This document shows, one piece after another, positions 8,766-18,110 of a DNA stretch of 64,000 bases. The notes under the pieces were generated by a model. The model worked only from the letters and a program-made list of their open reading frames with translations, ran no database searches and was not told where the DNA came from. Location of the stretch: NCBI GenBank assembly GCA_035798135.1, contig JAPFBR010000001.1, forward strand, positions 558,001 through 622,000, read 5' to 3'. This DNA comes from Sediminicola sp035798135 (GTDB lineage Bacteria; Bacteroidota; Bacteroidia; Flavobacteriales; Flavobacteriaceae). The first letter of the stretch is position 1, and every line of letters begins with the position of its first letter. Both the position numbers and the translations under genes were made by a program.

Positions 8766-9842
8766 CTACTTTCTGTTCAATACCGAAATAACTTTAGCAT
8801 TGACTGCCTCAGGGGTTATGGTTTCCATAACCTTTTCATATCCCTTTGGGAATTTATTCCCATACACAGAGGTGGGGATTAGGGGATACAGACCCCTATC
8901 TGACAAAATTGCATTATCACTATCCTGCCCAAAAGGATAAAAACCGGCATAAGGGTGGGTTACTCCCCAGATAGTAATAGTAGGTATCCCATAAATAGCG
9001 GCCAGATGTGCGTTGCCACTGTCCATGGCCACCATGAGGTCCAGATGTGAGATCACGGAAAATTCCTCTTTAAATGGAATTTTACCTGCCATATTTACAC
9101 AATTTTCAAACTCTGTAGCCCAGACCTCTAACTGTTCCTCTTCTTTCTTCCCTCCACCAAACAAGAGAATTTTAGTATTCGAGCTATCATTGAGTGACTT
9201 TATCACCTTGTACATTTGTGGTAAAGGATACATTTTTCCCTCAAATGCTGCAAAAGGAGCTATCCCAATCCATTTTTCATTTTTAGGTCCCACTAAGTTA
9301 TGGGTAGTGGGTGCCATATCTTTTTTGAAGACAGGTGTTACCAGTTCTAAATGTATAGGGAACCCCAATTGGAAAAAAACATCAGCATATCGCTGATGGG
9401 TAGATTTAAGAGGTTGGAATTTCTTATTGTTAACTGAGGTGAGGGCTTTTTTTTCGGCACGGCCCTTATCCACTTGTACAAAGGGTATATTGGTTAACCT
9501 GAAATAGTTTTTTATAATGGTACTTCGCAATACATGGTGAAGATCGGCCACAGCATCTATTTGTAGGTTTTTTAGTTCCTTAAAAAGTCTAAAAAGTCCA
9601 ACTATTCCTTTATGCCTCCCTTTTACATCGGCGGCATATACCGAAACATTGGGGATTCCATCAAATAAGGGGGCGAAAAAGCTTCTCGTTAAAACAGTAA
9701 CCCGAACATTCGGATATTGACCTACCAATCCCGAAAGCACCGGAACCGTCATGGCAACATCTCCCATGGCAGACAACCTGATCACAAGCAGGTGAGTGAT
9801 GTTTTCAGAAGTTGTTTTGGAAGAATTACCCTTTTTGGCCAC
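8766..9842 (-). CDS. Glycosyltransferase family 9 (heptosyltransferase-like)
   Basis: This 358-residue GT-B enzyme resembles ADP-heptose:LPS heptosyltransferases. It shows the N-terminal nucleotide-sugar fold with RLSAMGDV near residue 23, the ADLHHVLRS segment near residue 100, and the donor-site region MDSGNAHLAAIYGIPTI near residue 285. It likely adds a sugar to the lipopolysaccharide core at the inner membrane. The start overlaps the DUF4254 gene by 17 bp, so the two are translationally coupled. This pair with DUF6427 upstream is a conserved flavobacterial block (family knowledge). Confidence 0.9.
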   Translation of the reverse strand: MAKKGNSSKTTSENITHLLVIRLSAMGDVAMTVPVLSGLVGQYPNVRVTVLTRSFFAPLFDGIPNVSVYAADVKGRHKGIVGLFRLFKELKNLQIDAVADLHHVLRSTIIKNYFRLTNIPFVQVDKGRAEKKALTSVNNKKFQPLKSTHQRYADVFFQLGFPIHLELVTPVFKKDMAPTTHNLVGPKNEKWIGIAPFAAFEGKMYPLPQMYKVIKSLNDSSNTKILLFGGGKKEEEQLEVWATEFENCVNMAGKIPFKEEFSVISHLDLMVAMDSGNAHLAAIYGIPTITIWGVTHPYAGFYPFGQDSDNAILSDRGLYPLIPTSVYGNKFPKGYEKVMETITPEAVNAKVISVLNRK

Positions 9843-10431
9843 GAAGAATAGGGTTTAATTCCTCATCGTTGTACATTTTCATCTGTTTGTACACTTTCAT
9901 GTATTTGTTACCAACTTCTATATCCGCCAGTAATTGATCAATTGCCGTGGAAAGATCCTTCTTTTGTTCCAAGAGGATGTTCAGCTTTTGTTGGCATTTT
10001 ACCAAGTGTTCCTCTGAAGCATCGGTCCTTTGCGCTTCTTCCTTCATATGATATACCTTCAAGGCTAAAATTGAAAGACGGTCAATAGCCCAAGCTGGAC
10101 TTTCCGTATTAATAGTAGCATCGGCTTTTTTTTCAACCGATTGGTATTTTTGAAGAAAATAACTATCTATAAACTCTACTAAGTCGGTCCTATCCTGATT
10201 GCTGGCATCAATCCTGCGTTTCAAGACCAAAGCAGCTCCTGGTTCTATATTCGGATCCCGTATAATATCCTCGTAATGCCATTGCACCGTATCGATCCAG
10301 TTTTTTCGATATAACAAATGGGCAATTTCATCCTTTTTATAAGGATTGTCAAATGCTTGATAAGCATCATCCTTTATGTGATACTTCTGAATGCTTTCTT
10401 CAAAAATGGTATAGGCAAATTCACTGAACAT
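9826..10431 (-). CDS. DUF4254 domain-containing protein
   Basis: This 201-residue, highly charged and mostly helical protein begins with the DUF4254-type segment and contains HLLYRKNWIDTVQWHYED near residue 40. The function is unknown. In Bacteroidota it almost always lies next to a GT9 glycosyltransferase, as here, with a 17-bp overlap. This suggests a helper role in lipopolysaccharide core assembly. No signal peptide or membrane segment is seen. Confidence 0.88.
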   Translation of the reverse strand: MFSEFAYTIFEESIQKYHIKDDAYQAFDNPYKKDEIAHLLYRKNWIDTVQWHYEDIIRDPNIEPGAALVLKRRIDASNQDRTDLVEFIDSYFLQKYQSVEKKADATINTESPAWAIDRLSILALKVYHMKEEAQRTDASEEHLVKCQQKLNILLEQKKDLSTAIDQLLADIEVGNKYMKVYKQMKMYNDEELNPILRGQKG

Positions 10432-10450
10432 TTTTACGCTTATTTTAAGG

Positions 10451-10458
10451 CAAAGATA
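10451..10458 (-). promoter_or_regulatory. -7 element (TATCTTTG) upstream of DUF4254
   Basis: It matches TAnnTTTG and lies 19 bp before the ATG at 10431. No TTG at the ideal -33 position is present. Confidence 0.4.
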
Positions 10459-10462
10459 CTTT

Positions 10463-11401
10463 TTATTTATTCAAAATATTTCCGAAGAAGATAAGGAAGG
10501 GCACGATCACTGCGGCTATGAGCACCATCTCCTTCATGTTGGGCTTCTTTATGGATTCTATATAATGTGTAAAGAAAATAACTGCTGGAAAGAAAGTCAT
10601 CAATACAGGATAGGTGTTATCCGCCGAAATAAGCACGACTGTAATCATGGAAATAAAAAAATACAGGGCTATCAAACGCATTGTAATGATTTTTCCAGAG
10701 CCAGAACTACGGAGTTTTACAAATGCCACCAACCCCGCTATAGCGGTCATCAGGATATAGACAACCAGTTTAATACTGTTCCCAAAATGAGTAAAGTAGG
10801 CCACATTGAACTCAAAATTAAATTGATAATGTTTTTCTAAAAAACCTGGATTGTTGGCTAACAATAGGATCGCATAGGAAATCATGGCTACGGTAAAAAA
10901 GCCTGTAAAGGGAACCAACCAGTTCCTCCCGTTTTTAGGGTCGTACAAATAAATAGCAATAAAGACAAGCAATATGTATAAAATGGCCCAGTCATAAAAC
11001 AGACTGGCCACTACAATCCATAGTGAGGCGTCATATATCTTTACCTTAATGTTCTTCATGGATTTTATGCTCAGTAATCTTCTTGCGGCCAGCAAAAGGA
11101 AAAGGTTGCACCAAATGGCATTTTCATCTCTAAGCACTTCGGGGAAAACCACCATTAGCATCGTGAAAAATAAGATGGCAAAGGAATTTGTTTTGGTGAG
11201 TTTGTTCCGTTTCAATATAAAATCGACCAAAAAAATACTGAACATCAAAAGGACCAAAAACCCCATTTTATATAGAAGTTCTTGAGACAACTCCGTTTGG
11301 ACAAATAGAAATAAATGGGCAGACCAATAGAACAAAAATAAAAACACTAACAAAATAATGTAATTAATGGGTTTTGTTTTTCCAAAAATGCTTGAAATCA
11401 T
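10463..11401 (-). CDS. DUF6427 family integral membrane protein
   Basis: This 312-residue protein is made of about nine or ten hydrophobic segments with short loops, as in the DUF6427 family of Bacteroidota. It begins right after a short cytosolic stretch (MISSIFGKTKPINY). It is divergent from the small DUF6341 gene 39 bp away and is followed 31 bp later by DUF4254. The role is unknown; the fixed neighbourhood with GT9 and DUF4254 suggests envelope biogenesis. Confidence 0.82.
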   Translation of the reverse strand: MISSIFGKTKPINYIILLVFLFLFYWSAHLFLFVQTELSQELLYKMGFLVLLMFSIFLVDFILKRNKLTKTNSFAILFFTMLMVVFPEVLRDENAIWCNLFLLLAARRLLSIKSMKNIKVKIYDASLWIVVASLFYDWAILYILLVFIAIYLYDPKNGRNWLVPFTGFFTVAMISYAILLLANNPGFLEKHYQFNFEFNVAYFTHFGNSIKLVVYILMTAIAGLVAFVKLRSSGSGKIITMRLIALYFFISMITVVLISADNTYPVLMTFFPAVIFFTHYIESIKKPNMKEMVLIAAVIVPFLIFFGNILNK

Positions 11402-11421
11402 CCTAGGTTTTTATACTTTTG
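11392..11421 (+). promoter_or_regulatory. Complete Bacteroidota promoter for the DUF6341 gene
   Basis: TTG at 11392-11394 and TACTTTTG at 11414-11421 are separated by exactly 19 bases, the expected -33/-7 spacing. The ATG follows 19 bases later. Confidence 0.65.
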
Positions 11422-11440
11422 TAAGGTAAAGATAAATAAG

Positions 11441-11662
11441 ATGACAGCATTTTTTGAAGGCATTGCGGATTTATTTGTAAACTACCTGTTTCGGCCATTT
11501 GACCAATTGCGTTTTATGGAAAATTGGTGGGGAGCCAATTTTTTAAACTGGGCCTTTATGATCGTTGGTGCTGCGGCCATGGTATACTGGATGTTGCAAT
11601 TGAAGAATTTCAACGATAGCGGAGAAGAAGATAAAGAGGCAACAGCCCATTCCTTTATTTAA
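11441..11662 (+). CDS. DUF6341 family small membrane protein
   Basis: This 73-residue protein has an N-terminal amphipathic part (FFEGIADLFVNYLFRPFDQLR), one hydrophobic segment at about residues 33-52 and an acidic tail. It belongs to a short flavobacterial family that older annotations wrongly label uracil phosphoribosyltransferase; no phosphoribosyltransferase motif is present. It is divergent from DUF6427, and the pairing is conserved in the family. Function unknown. Confidence 0.85.
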   Translation: MTAFFEGIADLFVNYLFRPFDQLRFMENWWGANFLNWAFMIVGAAAMVYWMLQLKNFNDSGEEDKEATAHSFI

Positions 11663-11685
11663 TAAACTCCCATTTTTAAGAAACA

Positions 11686-11729
11686 AAAATCCGCATAGGA
11701 TATAGCCAGCTATATCCTATGCGGATTTT
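11686..11729. terminator. Bidirectional terminator between DUF6341 and purD
   Basis: A perfect 20-bp stem (11686-11705 with 11710-11729) has a 4-base loop and A/T-rich ends, and lies between two convergent genes. Confidence 0.92.
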
Positions 11730-11747
11730 CTATTTTAGAAATTTTCA

Positions 11748-13022
11748 CTATTTCAGATCGAATCCAAGATCCTTACGGAAGTACATGCCATCAAAATGAA
11801 GTTTTTCCAAACTCTGATAAGACTTTTCCAGAGCTTCCTTATAATTGGCCCCAAAAGAGGTGATCGCCATAACCCTTCCTCCATTGGTCACTACTATGCC
11901 GTCCTTTATGGTTGTCCCTGCATGGAATACCAAAGAATCGGTAATGGTGTCAGCTCCTGTTATTTCTTTTCCTTTTTCATAGGCTTCCGGGTAGCCACCA
12001 GCAACGGTCATTACCGTGGTAGCCGTCCGATCATCTATTCTTAGATCAATTTGATCTAGGGTTTGATTTGCCACAGCCATAAAGACTTCCACTAAATCAT
12101 TCTGTATTCTAGGTAACACTACTTCGGTTTCTGGATCTCCCAGACGAACATTGTACTCGATCACTTTGGGTTCCTCCCCAACTTTGATGAGGCCAATAAA
12201 GATAAATCCTTTGTAAGGTAGGTTGTCCTTTTTAAGGCCCTCTACGGTAGGCTTCACCACTCGCTCGTGTATCTTGTCCATAAAAGCCTTATTGGCGAAT
12301 GGGACAGGCGAAATGGCTCCCATTCCACCTGTGTTCAATCCAGTGTCGCCTTCTCCTATGCGTTTATAGTCCTTCGCCGTAGGTAAGACCTTGTAGTTCT
12401 TCCCATCTGTCAACACAAATACACTTAACTCTATCCCGGCTAAAAATTCTTCAATGACTACGGTAGCACTGGCATCCCCGAATTTAGCATCAACAAGCAT
12501 GCTCTGCAGTTCTTTTTTAGCGGCCTCCAAATCATTCAAGATCACAACGCCTTTCCCTGCAGCCAAACCATCCGCTTTTAAAACGTATGGAGATTGCAAA
12601 GTTTCTAAAAAGGCAAAGCCCTTCTCTATCGTATCTGCTGTAAAGCTTTCATAAGCAGCGGTTGGAATATTGTGGCGCATCATGAACTCCTTGGCAAAAT
12701 CCTTGCTACCTTCCAAGGTAGCGGCAGCCTTTTGGGGACCAATGACGGGAATATGTTTTATTTCGGGATCGTTCAAGAAAAAGTCATGCACTCCGTTCAC
12801 CAATGGATCTTCGGGGCCTACAACTATCATGTTGATATCATGGGCGAGAACCGCCTTTTTTATGGCTTCAAAATCATTGACCCCTATGGATAGGTTATTG
12901 GCTATGGCTGCTGTACCGGCATTCCCCGGGGCAACAAAAAGTTGATCTAGTTTAGGGCTTTGCTTTAATTTCCATGCTAGGGTATGTTCGCGGCCGCCGG
13001 CGCCAAGGATCAGGATGTTCAT
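11748..13022 (-). CDS. purD: Phosphoribosylamine--glycine ligase
   Basis: This 424-residue ATP-grasp enzyme makes glycinamide ribonucleotide in purine synthesis. It shows the N-terminal GGREHTLAWKL at residues 9-19, the ATP-binding LKADGLAAGKGVVI near residue 150 and the metal-binding RLGDPETEVVLPR near residue 290. Length and motifs are those of a complete PurD. It stands as a single gene between the DUF6341 block and the polysaccharide locus. Confidence 0.97.
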   Translation of the reverse strand: MNILILGAGGREHTLAWKLKQSPKLDQLFVAPGNAGTAAIANNLSIGVNDFEAIKKAVLAHDINMIVVGPEDPLVNGVHDFFLNDPEIKHIPVIGPQKAAATLEGSKDFAKEFMMRHNIPTAAYESFTADTIEKGFAFLETLQSPYVLKADGLAAGKGVVILNDLEAAKKELQSMLVDAKFGDASATVVIEEFLAGIELSVFVLTDGKNYKVLPTAKDYKRIGEGDTGLNTGGMGAISPVPFANKAFMDKIHERVVKPTVEGLKKDNLPYKGFIFIGLIKVGEEPKVIEYNVRLGDPETEVVLPRIQNDLVEVFMAVANQTLDQIDLRIDDRTATTVMTVAGGYPEAYEKGKEITGADTITDSLVFHAGTTIKDGIVVTNGGRVMAITSFGANYKEALEKSYQSLEKLHFDGMYFRKDLGFDLK

Positions 13023-13038
13023 TTTCTAAGAGTTTTGG

Positions 13039-13046
13039 CAAAAATA
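13039..13046 (-). promoter_or_regulatory. -7 element (TATTTTTG) upstream of purD
   Basis: It matches TAnnTTTG 16 bases before the ATG at 13022. No -33 TTG at normal spacing. Confidence 0.4.
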
Positions 13047-13112
13047 CAGATTGAACATGAAAATCCTGTTATTCCTTGAAATAATAACAAATTGGAATTT
13101 ATAAAACTCTTT

Positions 13113-14099
13113 CTAATTTTTATTCCTGTCCGCAAAGTCACGGTGCTCCGTTTTTACCAATTCCTCTTTGGACAAGGATTTAAAGAAGTCATAGGTCTTT
13201 TTCATTCCTTCTTCCCTTCCAACTTTAGGCTCCCATCCAAGGAGTTTCTTTGCTTTGGTAATATCAGGTTGCCTTTGCATAGGGTCATCTTTAGGCAAAG
13301 GCTTATAAATAACCTTTTGATCAGTTCCTGTCAGCTTGATAATCTCTTCCGCAAAGTCCTTAATAGTAATTTCATGTGGATTTCCAATATTGACTGGATC
13401 GGTATAATCACTCATTAGTAATCGATAGATACCTTCAACCTCGTCATCTACATAGCAAAAAGATCTGGTTTGTGAACCATCCCCAAATACTGTAAGATCC
13501 TCACCACGTAAAGCCTGTCCCATAAAAGCAGGGATTACTCGGCCGTCATTCAGGCGCATTCTAGGGCCATAGGTGTTAAAGATCCGTACAATTCGGGTAT
13601 CTACCCCATGAAAACGGTGATAGGCCATGGTAATGGATTCCTGAAAGCGTTTGGCTTCATCATAGACCCCTCTTGGACCTATGGTATTTACATTACCATA
13701 ATACTCCTCTGTCTGTGGATGTACCAAAGGATCCCCATAAACTTCGGAAGTAGAGGCTATCAAAATTCTAGCCCCCTTGTCCTTTGCAAGACCCAATAAA
13801 TTATGGGTTCCCAAAGCTCCTACTTTTAGGGTTTGAATCGGGATTTTCAAGTAATCAATTGGACTTGCCGGGGAGGCAAAATGCAGAATATAATCAAGCT
13901 TTCCAGGAACATGGACGAATTTTGTAACATCGTGATGCTGGAATTCAAAATTCTCCAAAGGAAAAAGGTGTTCAATATTTTTAAGATCACCAGTAATCAA
14001 GTTATCCATGGCGATGACATGAAAGCCTTCTTTTATAAAACGATCACATAGATGCGATCCCAAAAATCCTGCTGCCCCTGTAATTAAGACTCTTTTCAT
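13113..14099 (-). CDS. UDP-glucuronic acid decarboxylase (UDP-xylose synthase)
   Basis: This 328-residue short-chain dehydrogenase has the NAD-binding motif TGAAGFLGSHL near residue 7, the catalytic STSEVYGDP region near residue 116 and the YxxxK pair Tyr146/Lys150. The segment RIFNTYGPRM and the overall length match UXS enzymes that turn UDP-glucuronate into UDP-xylose. It is the last gene of the polysaccharide locus. A UDP-glucose dehydrogenase to supply its substrate is not seen in this window. Confidence 0.9.
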   Translation of the reverse strand: MKRVLITGAAGFLGSHLCDRFIKEGFHVIAMDNLITGDLKNIEHLFPLENFEFQHHDVTKFVHVPGKLDYILHFASPASPIDYLKIPIQTLKVGALGTHNLLGLAKDKGARILIASTSEVYGDPLVHPQTEEYYGNVNTIGPRGVYDEAKRFQESITMAYHRFHGVDTRIVRIFNTYGPRMRLNDGRVIPAFMGQALRGEDLTVFGDGSQTRSFCYVDDEVEGIYRLLMSDYTDPVNIGNPHEITIKDFAEEIIKLTGTDQKVIYKPLPKDDPMQRQPDITKAKKLLGWEPKVGREEGMKKTYDFFKSLSKEELVKTEHRDFADRNKN

Positions 14100-14214
14100 T
14101 CTTGTTTGGTTTATTTACCTATATAGAAGTATCGAAAATACTATATTAAACTTCTTATTAGTATTATAACGGTCTAAAAACCGAATAAACAGATAAAAAA
14201 CTTACCGTTACCAA

Positions 14215-15567
14215 TCAATATGCCTTCTCTTCCCCTTTAATGGCATTTAACACTGTTTGGAATACTATTTTTATATCCAAAAACAGGGACCAATTTTCAA
14301 TGTAGAAGATATCAAATTTAACGCGGTTGAATATGTCTGATTCCGATTCTATTTCACCTCTATACCCCCTTATTTGTGCCAAACCAGTAATACCAGGTTT
14401 TACAAAGTGCCTTAACATGTACTTGTCTACCTTATTGGCATATTCATTGGTGTGTTTTACCATATGGGGCCTTGGACCAACAACGGACATATCACCAAAG
14501 AAAACATTATAGAACTGTGGAAGCTCATCTATGCTGGTTCTTCTAATAAAGCGGCCCACCTTAGTAATACGCATATCATTCTTACTAGCCTGGAAGCTAT
14601 CTGCATCATTGTTGGGAGCCATGGATCTGAACTTATAGCAAAAGAATTCCTTGTTATCTATTCCGTTTCTCTTTTGTCTAAAGAATATAGGGCCTTTGGA
14701 TTCCAACGAAATAATCATGGCCAGCAAAGGTGTTAGCCATGACAACAGACCCAGGATCACAATTAAAGCAAATATTAGATCAAATACCCTTTTAATAAAA
14801 GTGTTAATAGGATTATGTAGAGGTATATCCCTTAACGATAGCACAGGAATATAGTCGTAATATTCAAATTTCAATTTCTTGGCAAAAATATTCTTGTTGT
14901 CCGGAATAAACTTTAACGTCTTAAGGTTGTTGTCCGCAAAATTGATAAACTCATTGATTTCGCTATTTTTTAGTTCTGAGACTGAGCAATAGATTTCATC
15001 GATTTTCTTTATAAGTATATAATCAAAGGCTTTTTGAATATCAAATCCTGTCTCCTTGGGGCAAAATTGTTTTACAAAATGGTACCCATATTCAGTGCGG
15101 TTGGTAAACACCTCAATAAGTTGCTCCGTTTTTTTATTTTTACCAATCACGACTACATTTCTAAGATTTCCTTTAACGCGTTCCCTGTATTTCATTAGAA
15201 GGACATAGTTGAGGAACTTAAAAGCAGAAATTGAAAACCCTGCCAAAATAAAGTATTGACCCAATACCAATCGGCTTATATTCGGTTGTTTAAAAAATCC
15301 AATGAAAGCATAGAGGGTTAGAAAAAAGAAAACAAATTGTGAAAACAACAATTTTAAAATATAGGTCACCTTGGTGTACCTATAGACTTCATAAAATTCA
15401 CTTTTAAAGGAAATAACCACCCAAACTATTGAAATGTAGGTGTGGAAAAGAATGGGCGTTAAGAAATTAATTGGAAGATAATAAGCAAACAGATTGATGA
15501 CCAATAAGTCCACCGCATATGATATGGGATTAATAAAACCTGAATAGCGGTGTTGGTTGGAGAACAT
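14215..15567 (-). CDS. Undecaprenyl-phosphate sugar phosphotransferase (WcaJ/WbaP type)
   Basis: This 450-residue polyisoprenyl-phosphate hexose-1-phosphate transferase would start polysaccharide assembly on the lipid carrier. The N-terminal half holds four hydrophobic segments and a central Rossmann-like region (VVVIGKNKKTEQ near 138). The C-terminal catalytic domain begins with a membrane helix near residue 265, followed by FFRQKRNG, YKFRSM and DELPQFYNVFFGDMSVVGPRP, the hallmark motifs. It has its own promoter (see 15599). It is one of the last genes of the locus. Confidence 0.93.
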   Translation of the reverse strand: MFSNQHRYSGFINPISYAVDLLVINLFAYYLPINFLTPILFHTYISIVWVVISFKSEFYEVYRYTKVTYILKLLFSQFVFFFLTLYAFIGFFKQPNISRLVLGQYFILAGFSISAFKFLNYVLLMKYRERVKGNLRNVVVIGKNKKTEQLIEVFTNRTEYGYHFVKQFCPKETGFDIQKAFDYILIKKIDEIYCSVSELKNSEINEFINFADNNLKTLKFIPDNKNIFAKKLKFEYYDYIPVLSLRDIPLHNPINTFIKRVFDLIFALIVILGLLSWLTPLLAMIISLESKGPIFFRQKRNGIDNKEFFCYKFRSMAPNNDADSFQASKNDMRITKVGRFIRRTSIDELPQFYNVFFGDMSVVGPRPHMVKHTNEYANKVDKYMLRHFVKPGITGLAQIRGYRGEIESESDIFNRVKFDIFYIENWSLFLDIKIVFQTVLNAIKGEEKAY

Positions 15568-15598
15568 TAATGTTTGATAATTATATTTATATCGGCAT

Positions 15599-15628
15599 CA
15601 AATATAATTTTAAAAAAATTAACCCCAA
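15599..15628 (-). promoter_or_regulatory. Complete Bacteroidota promoter for the sugar phosphotransferase
   Basis: On the minus strand TTG (15626-15628) and TATATTTG (15599-15606) are 19 bases apart, the expected spacing. The ATG at 15567 follows about 31 bases later. This gives the downstream end of the locus its own start point. Confidence 0.65.
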
Positions 15629-15763
15629 CTAATGCTTTTAAATAATTCCTAAGATAGACTCTACTTTTGAAACATTACCTGCTTTCAATATGGTCAGTAG
15701 GGATGTCTATAAAATTGTTTTTCAATTATTAATCATGTTCTGCATCTATATTTTATGGTCAAT

Positions 15764-16849
15764 TTATAGTAAGCTCATCAAATAATCCTCATATTTTTTA
15801 TTAATAATTTCCCAGTTAAACTCCTTGTTGATTTTTTCCTTATTTAAAATTGTGTTTTTGTCTTTCAGCATGAAATACTCATCTTTATTTAAGGTAATGG
15901 TTATTTGTTCTTCAGAATCAAAATATATGGCTCCTTCTTTCAAAATGCTTTTATTAAAAATATTATCATTGGCAATAATTAGGGCATTTGAGGCCATTGC
16001 CTCCAAAAGGGAGGGATTAGTTCCTCCTACTGAATGTCCGTGAAAATAATAGCGGGAATAATTTCTTAAATTGTTAAGCTCTTCTTGATTGTAATTGGGA
16101 CCAACAAATTGAATTCTGACATCCTCACTATATTTTTTTTGCAGTCCAAGTCCATACTCATTTAAGCCGCCTACAACAACAATTGGGTAAATTGTTTTGG
16201 ACCTCTTATAACCTTCCAAAATAGTTTCTATATTGTTTTCAGGTTCCAATCTTGCCAAGATCATGGAGTAACTATACTCTTCTAAATTATATTGGGCCAA
16301 AACGGCTGGACTTGGATTCACAAAATTAGTGGCCCCATAAGCAATATAACATGAATCTTTATTATATGCCTCTTTTAAATGCTCTTGAATACCAACCGAA
16401 TCTGCAATCAAATAATCAGAATATTTGGCTCCTAATTTTTCGGCATATTTTAAAAATTTACGAACGACAGGTTTATATTTGGTACGTTTCCATTCTAAAC
16501 CGTCCATGTTGGTAACAATAAGGCTTTTTTTAGGCATTAACCAGTGCCATATTGAACTTGATGTATATCCTAATTGAAGAACAATGTCGAATTTCTTTTT
16601 TCGGGCATCGAGGATACAATTTAAATCATAAATAAACTGTCCTGCAGTACCAATTTTATACTCAGGGTCATACCGATGAATAATGTTTACACCCTTGAAA
16701 TTTATTTCCTGATAGGGATGATCGTGGGAATTATAAACATATATCTGATGGCCTATTTCAGCCATATACACAGAAAAATACTCTGCGAATTGTTCAAAAC
16801 CTCCGTGGTTGTTAGGTACTCCGCGTGTTCCTAATATTGCTATTTTCAA
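15764..16849 (-). CDS. DUF1972 family glycosyltransferase (GT4, rhamnosyltransferase-like)
   Basis: This 361-residue enzyme opens with GTRGVPNNHGGFE at residues 7-19, the signature of DUF1972 glycosyltransferases, many of which add rhamnose in O-antigen or capsule synthesis. A GT-B C-terminal domain follows, with an ARLEPENN motif near 215 and a GGTNPSLLEAMA donor-site segment near 285. It overlaps the upstream O-antigen ligase gene by 38 bp. With rfbBACD in the same locus, rhamnose is a reasonable donor, but this is inference. Confidence 0.88.
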   Translation of the reverse strand: MKIAILGTRGVPNNHGGFEQFAEYFSVYMAEIGHQIYVYNSHDHPYQEINFKGVNIIHRYDPEYKIGTAGQFIYDLNCILDARKKKFDIVLQLGYTSSSIWHWLMPKKSLIVTNMDGLEWKRTKYKPVVRKFLKYAEKLGAKYSDYLIADSVGIQEHLKEAYNKDSCYIAYGATNFVNPSPAVLAQYNLEEYSYSMILARLEPENNIETILEGYKRSKTIYPIVVVGGLNEYGLGLQKKYSEDVRIQFVGPNYNQEELNNLRNYSRYYFHGHSVGGTNPSLLEAMASNALIIANDNIFNKSILKEGAIYFDSEEQITITLNKDEYFMLKDKNTILNKEKINKEFNWEIINKKYEDYLMSLL

Positions 16850-18110
16850 ATCTCAAATTTTTAAAAAGAAAAAAAGTATTAAAAAAATAAAAGAGTATAA
16901 TTCCTTTATTTCTGGTTAACATTACCTCAACAATAAACACCAAACTGCTAATAACAAGAAAGAAAACAAATGGAATATCTCTATATTTAAATGCAATCCA
17001 GAAACTATACAAAAGATACCCGAGAAAAGCCAATAATACAAATATCCCATAGTTCAATAAGATATTAAGGTATTGGTTGTGTACATTAAATCCTTCAAAC
17101 CAATTTGGCCCCAAATTATATGAATAATAATAATAATCTAAATATAACTGTGTGTCTCCCTGACCATATCCAAATAATAATTTGCCATCCTGAATTAAAT
17201 GATACAATCCAATTTTAACAAAAATATACCTTAGTTCTAAATCAGATATATTAGCCTTCTCTTCATAAATAAACAATTTTTTATTTTGAAAATCATTTGT
17301 CGGTTCGAAATGGATTATTTCTGTATCAAAATCCAAACCTTCAACAAATCTTTCTTTTATATAAGGGATGTTAAACACCGTTAATGAAAGCATTATAACA
17401 GGCAGCACAAATAACATCTTATTTTTTAGACTAATTTTTTGAGTTAAGATGAAAACTAAAACAAAACATAAATCTATAAACAAAACTATTTTCGATGCAC
17501 AAAACACTAAGGCAAGTAACAAAAGTGAAGCAAGTAATATATCCCTTTTTTTTAATGAACTAAAACTTTTTGTATTGTAAAATTTAAAGAAAAGAGCCAA
17601 AGAGATATATATTGAATAATATACCGGATGTTGATCGTATAACAAAGTAAAGTCATGAAAGAATAGTATTTCATTTGAATCTACTGATAGTACTTTTAAA
17701 AAATTATTGAACAGGAGAATTGCTGAACTCAAAGAACATGCATAGAAAAAATAATCAAATAGTTTGTTGACTCTTTCTTTGTCAAATGACTGATTTATAA
17801 CAACGAATGCCAACAGCAACTGCAATAAATCTAAATCCAAGTGTTTAAGCCCTACTTCATATTTCTTACTAAATAAGGAACTTATAAGGGCGATAATGAA
17901 AAAAAAACAAGGAAATATAAATCCCGGAGATTTAAACTTTTTAATATTTTGCTTTTTAAAAAAAAAAAAATTATAAGCCACTGCTATGATTAAAACTAAA
18001 TTTCCTAAATTAATTTGAAACGGAAGCAGGCATGGAATTAAAGCAAGTACAATCCATTTAATTTTAGAATTATCCAATGAAAAAGCAGCTTTACTTAACC
18101 TAATTCCCAT
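16812..18110 (-). CDS. O-antigen ligase/polymerase-like membrane protein
   Basis: This 432-residue protein has about 11-12 hydrophobic segments, a large periplasmic loop at about residues 235-335, and the Wzy_C/WaaL-type motif HNQYLNILL near residue 350, where the conserved His lies. It would polymerise or ligate the repeat unit on the outer face of the inner membrane. The gene overlaps both neighbours (38 bp and 11 bp). It contains a run of 13 A (T on the coding strand) at about codon 47-51, which could slip and switch the frame. Very A+T rich. Confidence 0.82.
   Translation of the reverse strand: MGIRLSKAAFSLDNSKIKWIVLALIPCLLPFQINLGNLVLIIAVAYNFFFFKKQNIKKFKSPGFIFPCFFFIIALISSLFSKKYEVGLKHLDLDLLQLLLAFVVINQSFDKERVNKLFDYFFYACSLSSAILLFNNFLKVLSVDSNEILFFHDFTLLYDQHPVYYSIYISLALFFKFYNTKSFSSLKKRDILLASLLLLALVFCASKIVLFIDLCFVLVFILTQKISLKNKMLFVLPVIMLSLTVFNIPYIKERFVEGLDFDTEIIHFEPTNDFQNKKLFIYEEKANISDLELRYIFVKIGLYHLIQDGKLLFGYGQGDTQLYLDYYYYSYNLGPNWFEGFNVHNQYLNILLNYGIFVLLAFLGYLLYSFWIAFKYRDIPFVFFLVISSLVFIVEVMLTRNKGIILFYFFNTFFLFKNLRFENSNIRNTRST
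17958..17970. repeat. 13-base homopolymer tract in the O-antigen ligase gene
   Basis: Thirteen consecutive A on the plus strand (poly-T on the coding strand) encode a run of Phe residues at about codons 47-51 of the 432-codon gene. In the given sequence the frame is intact. Confidence 0.95.
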
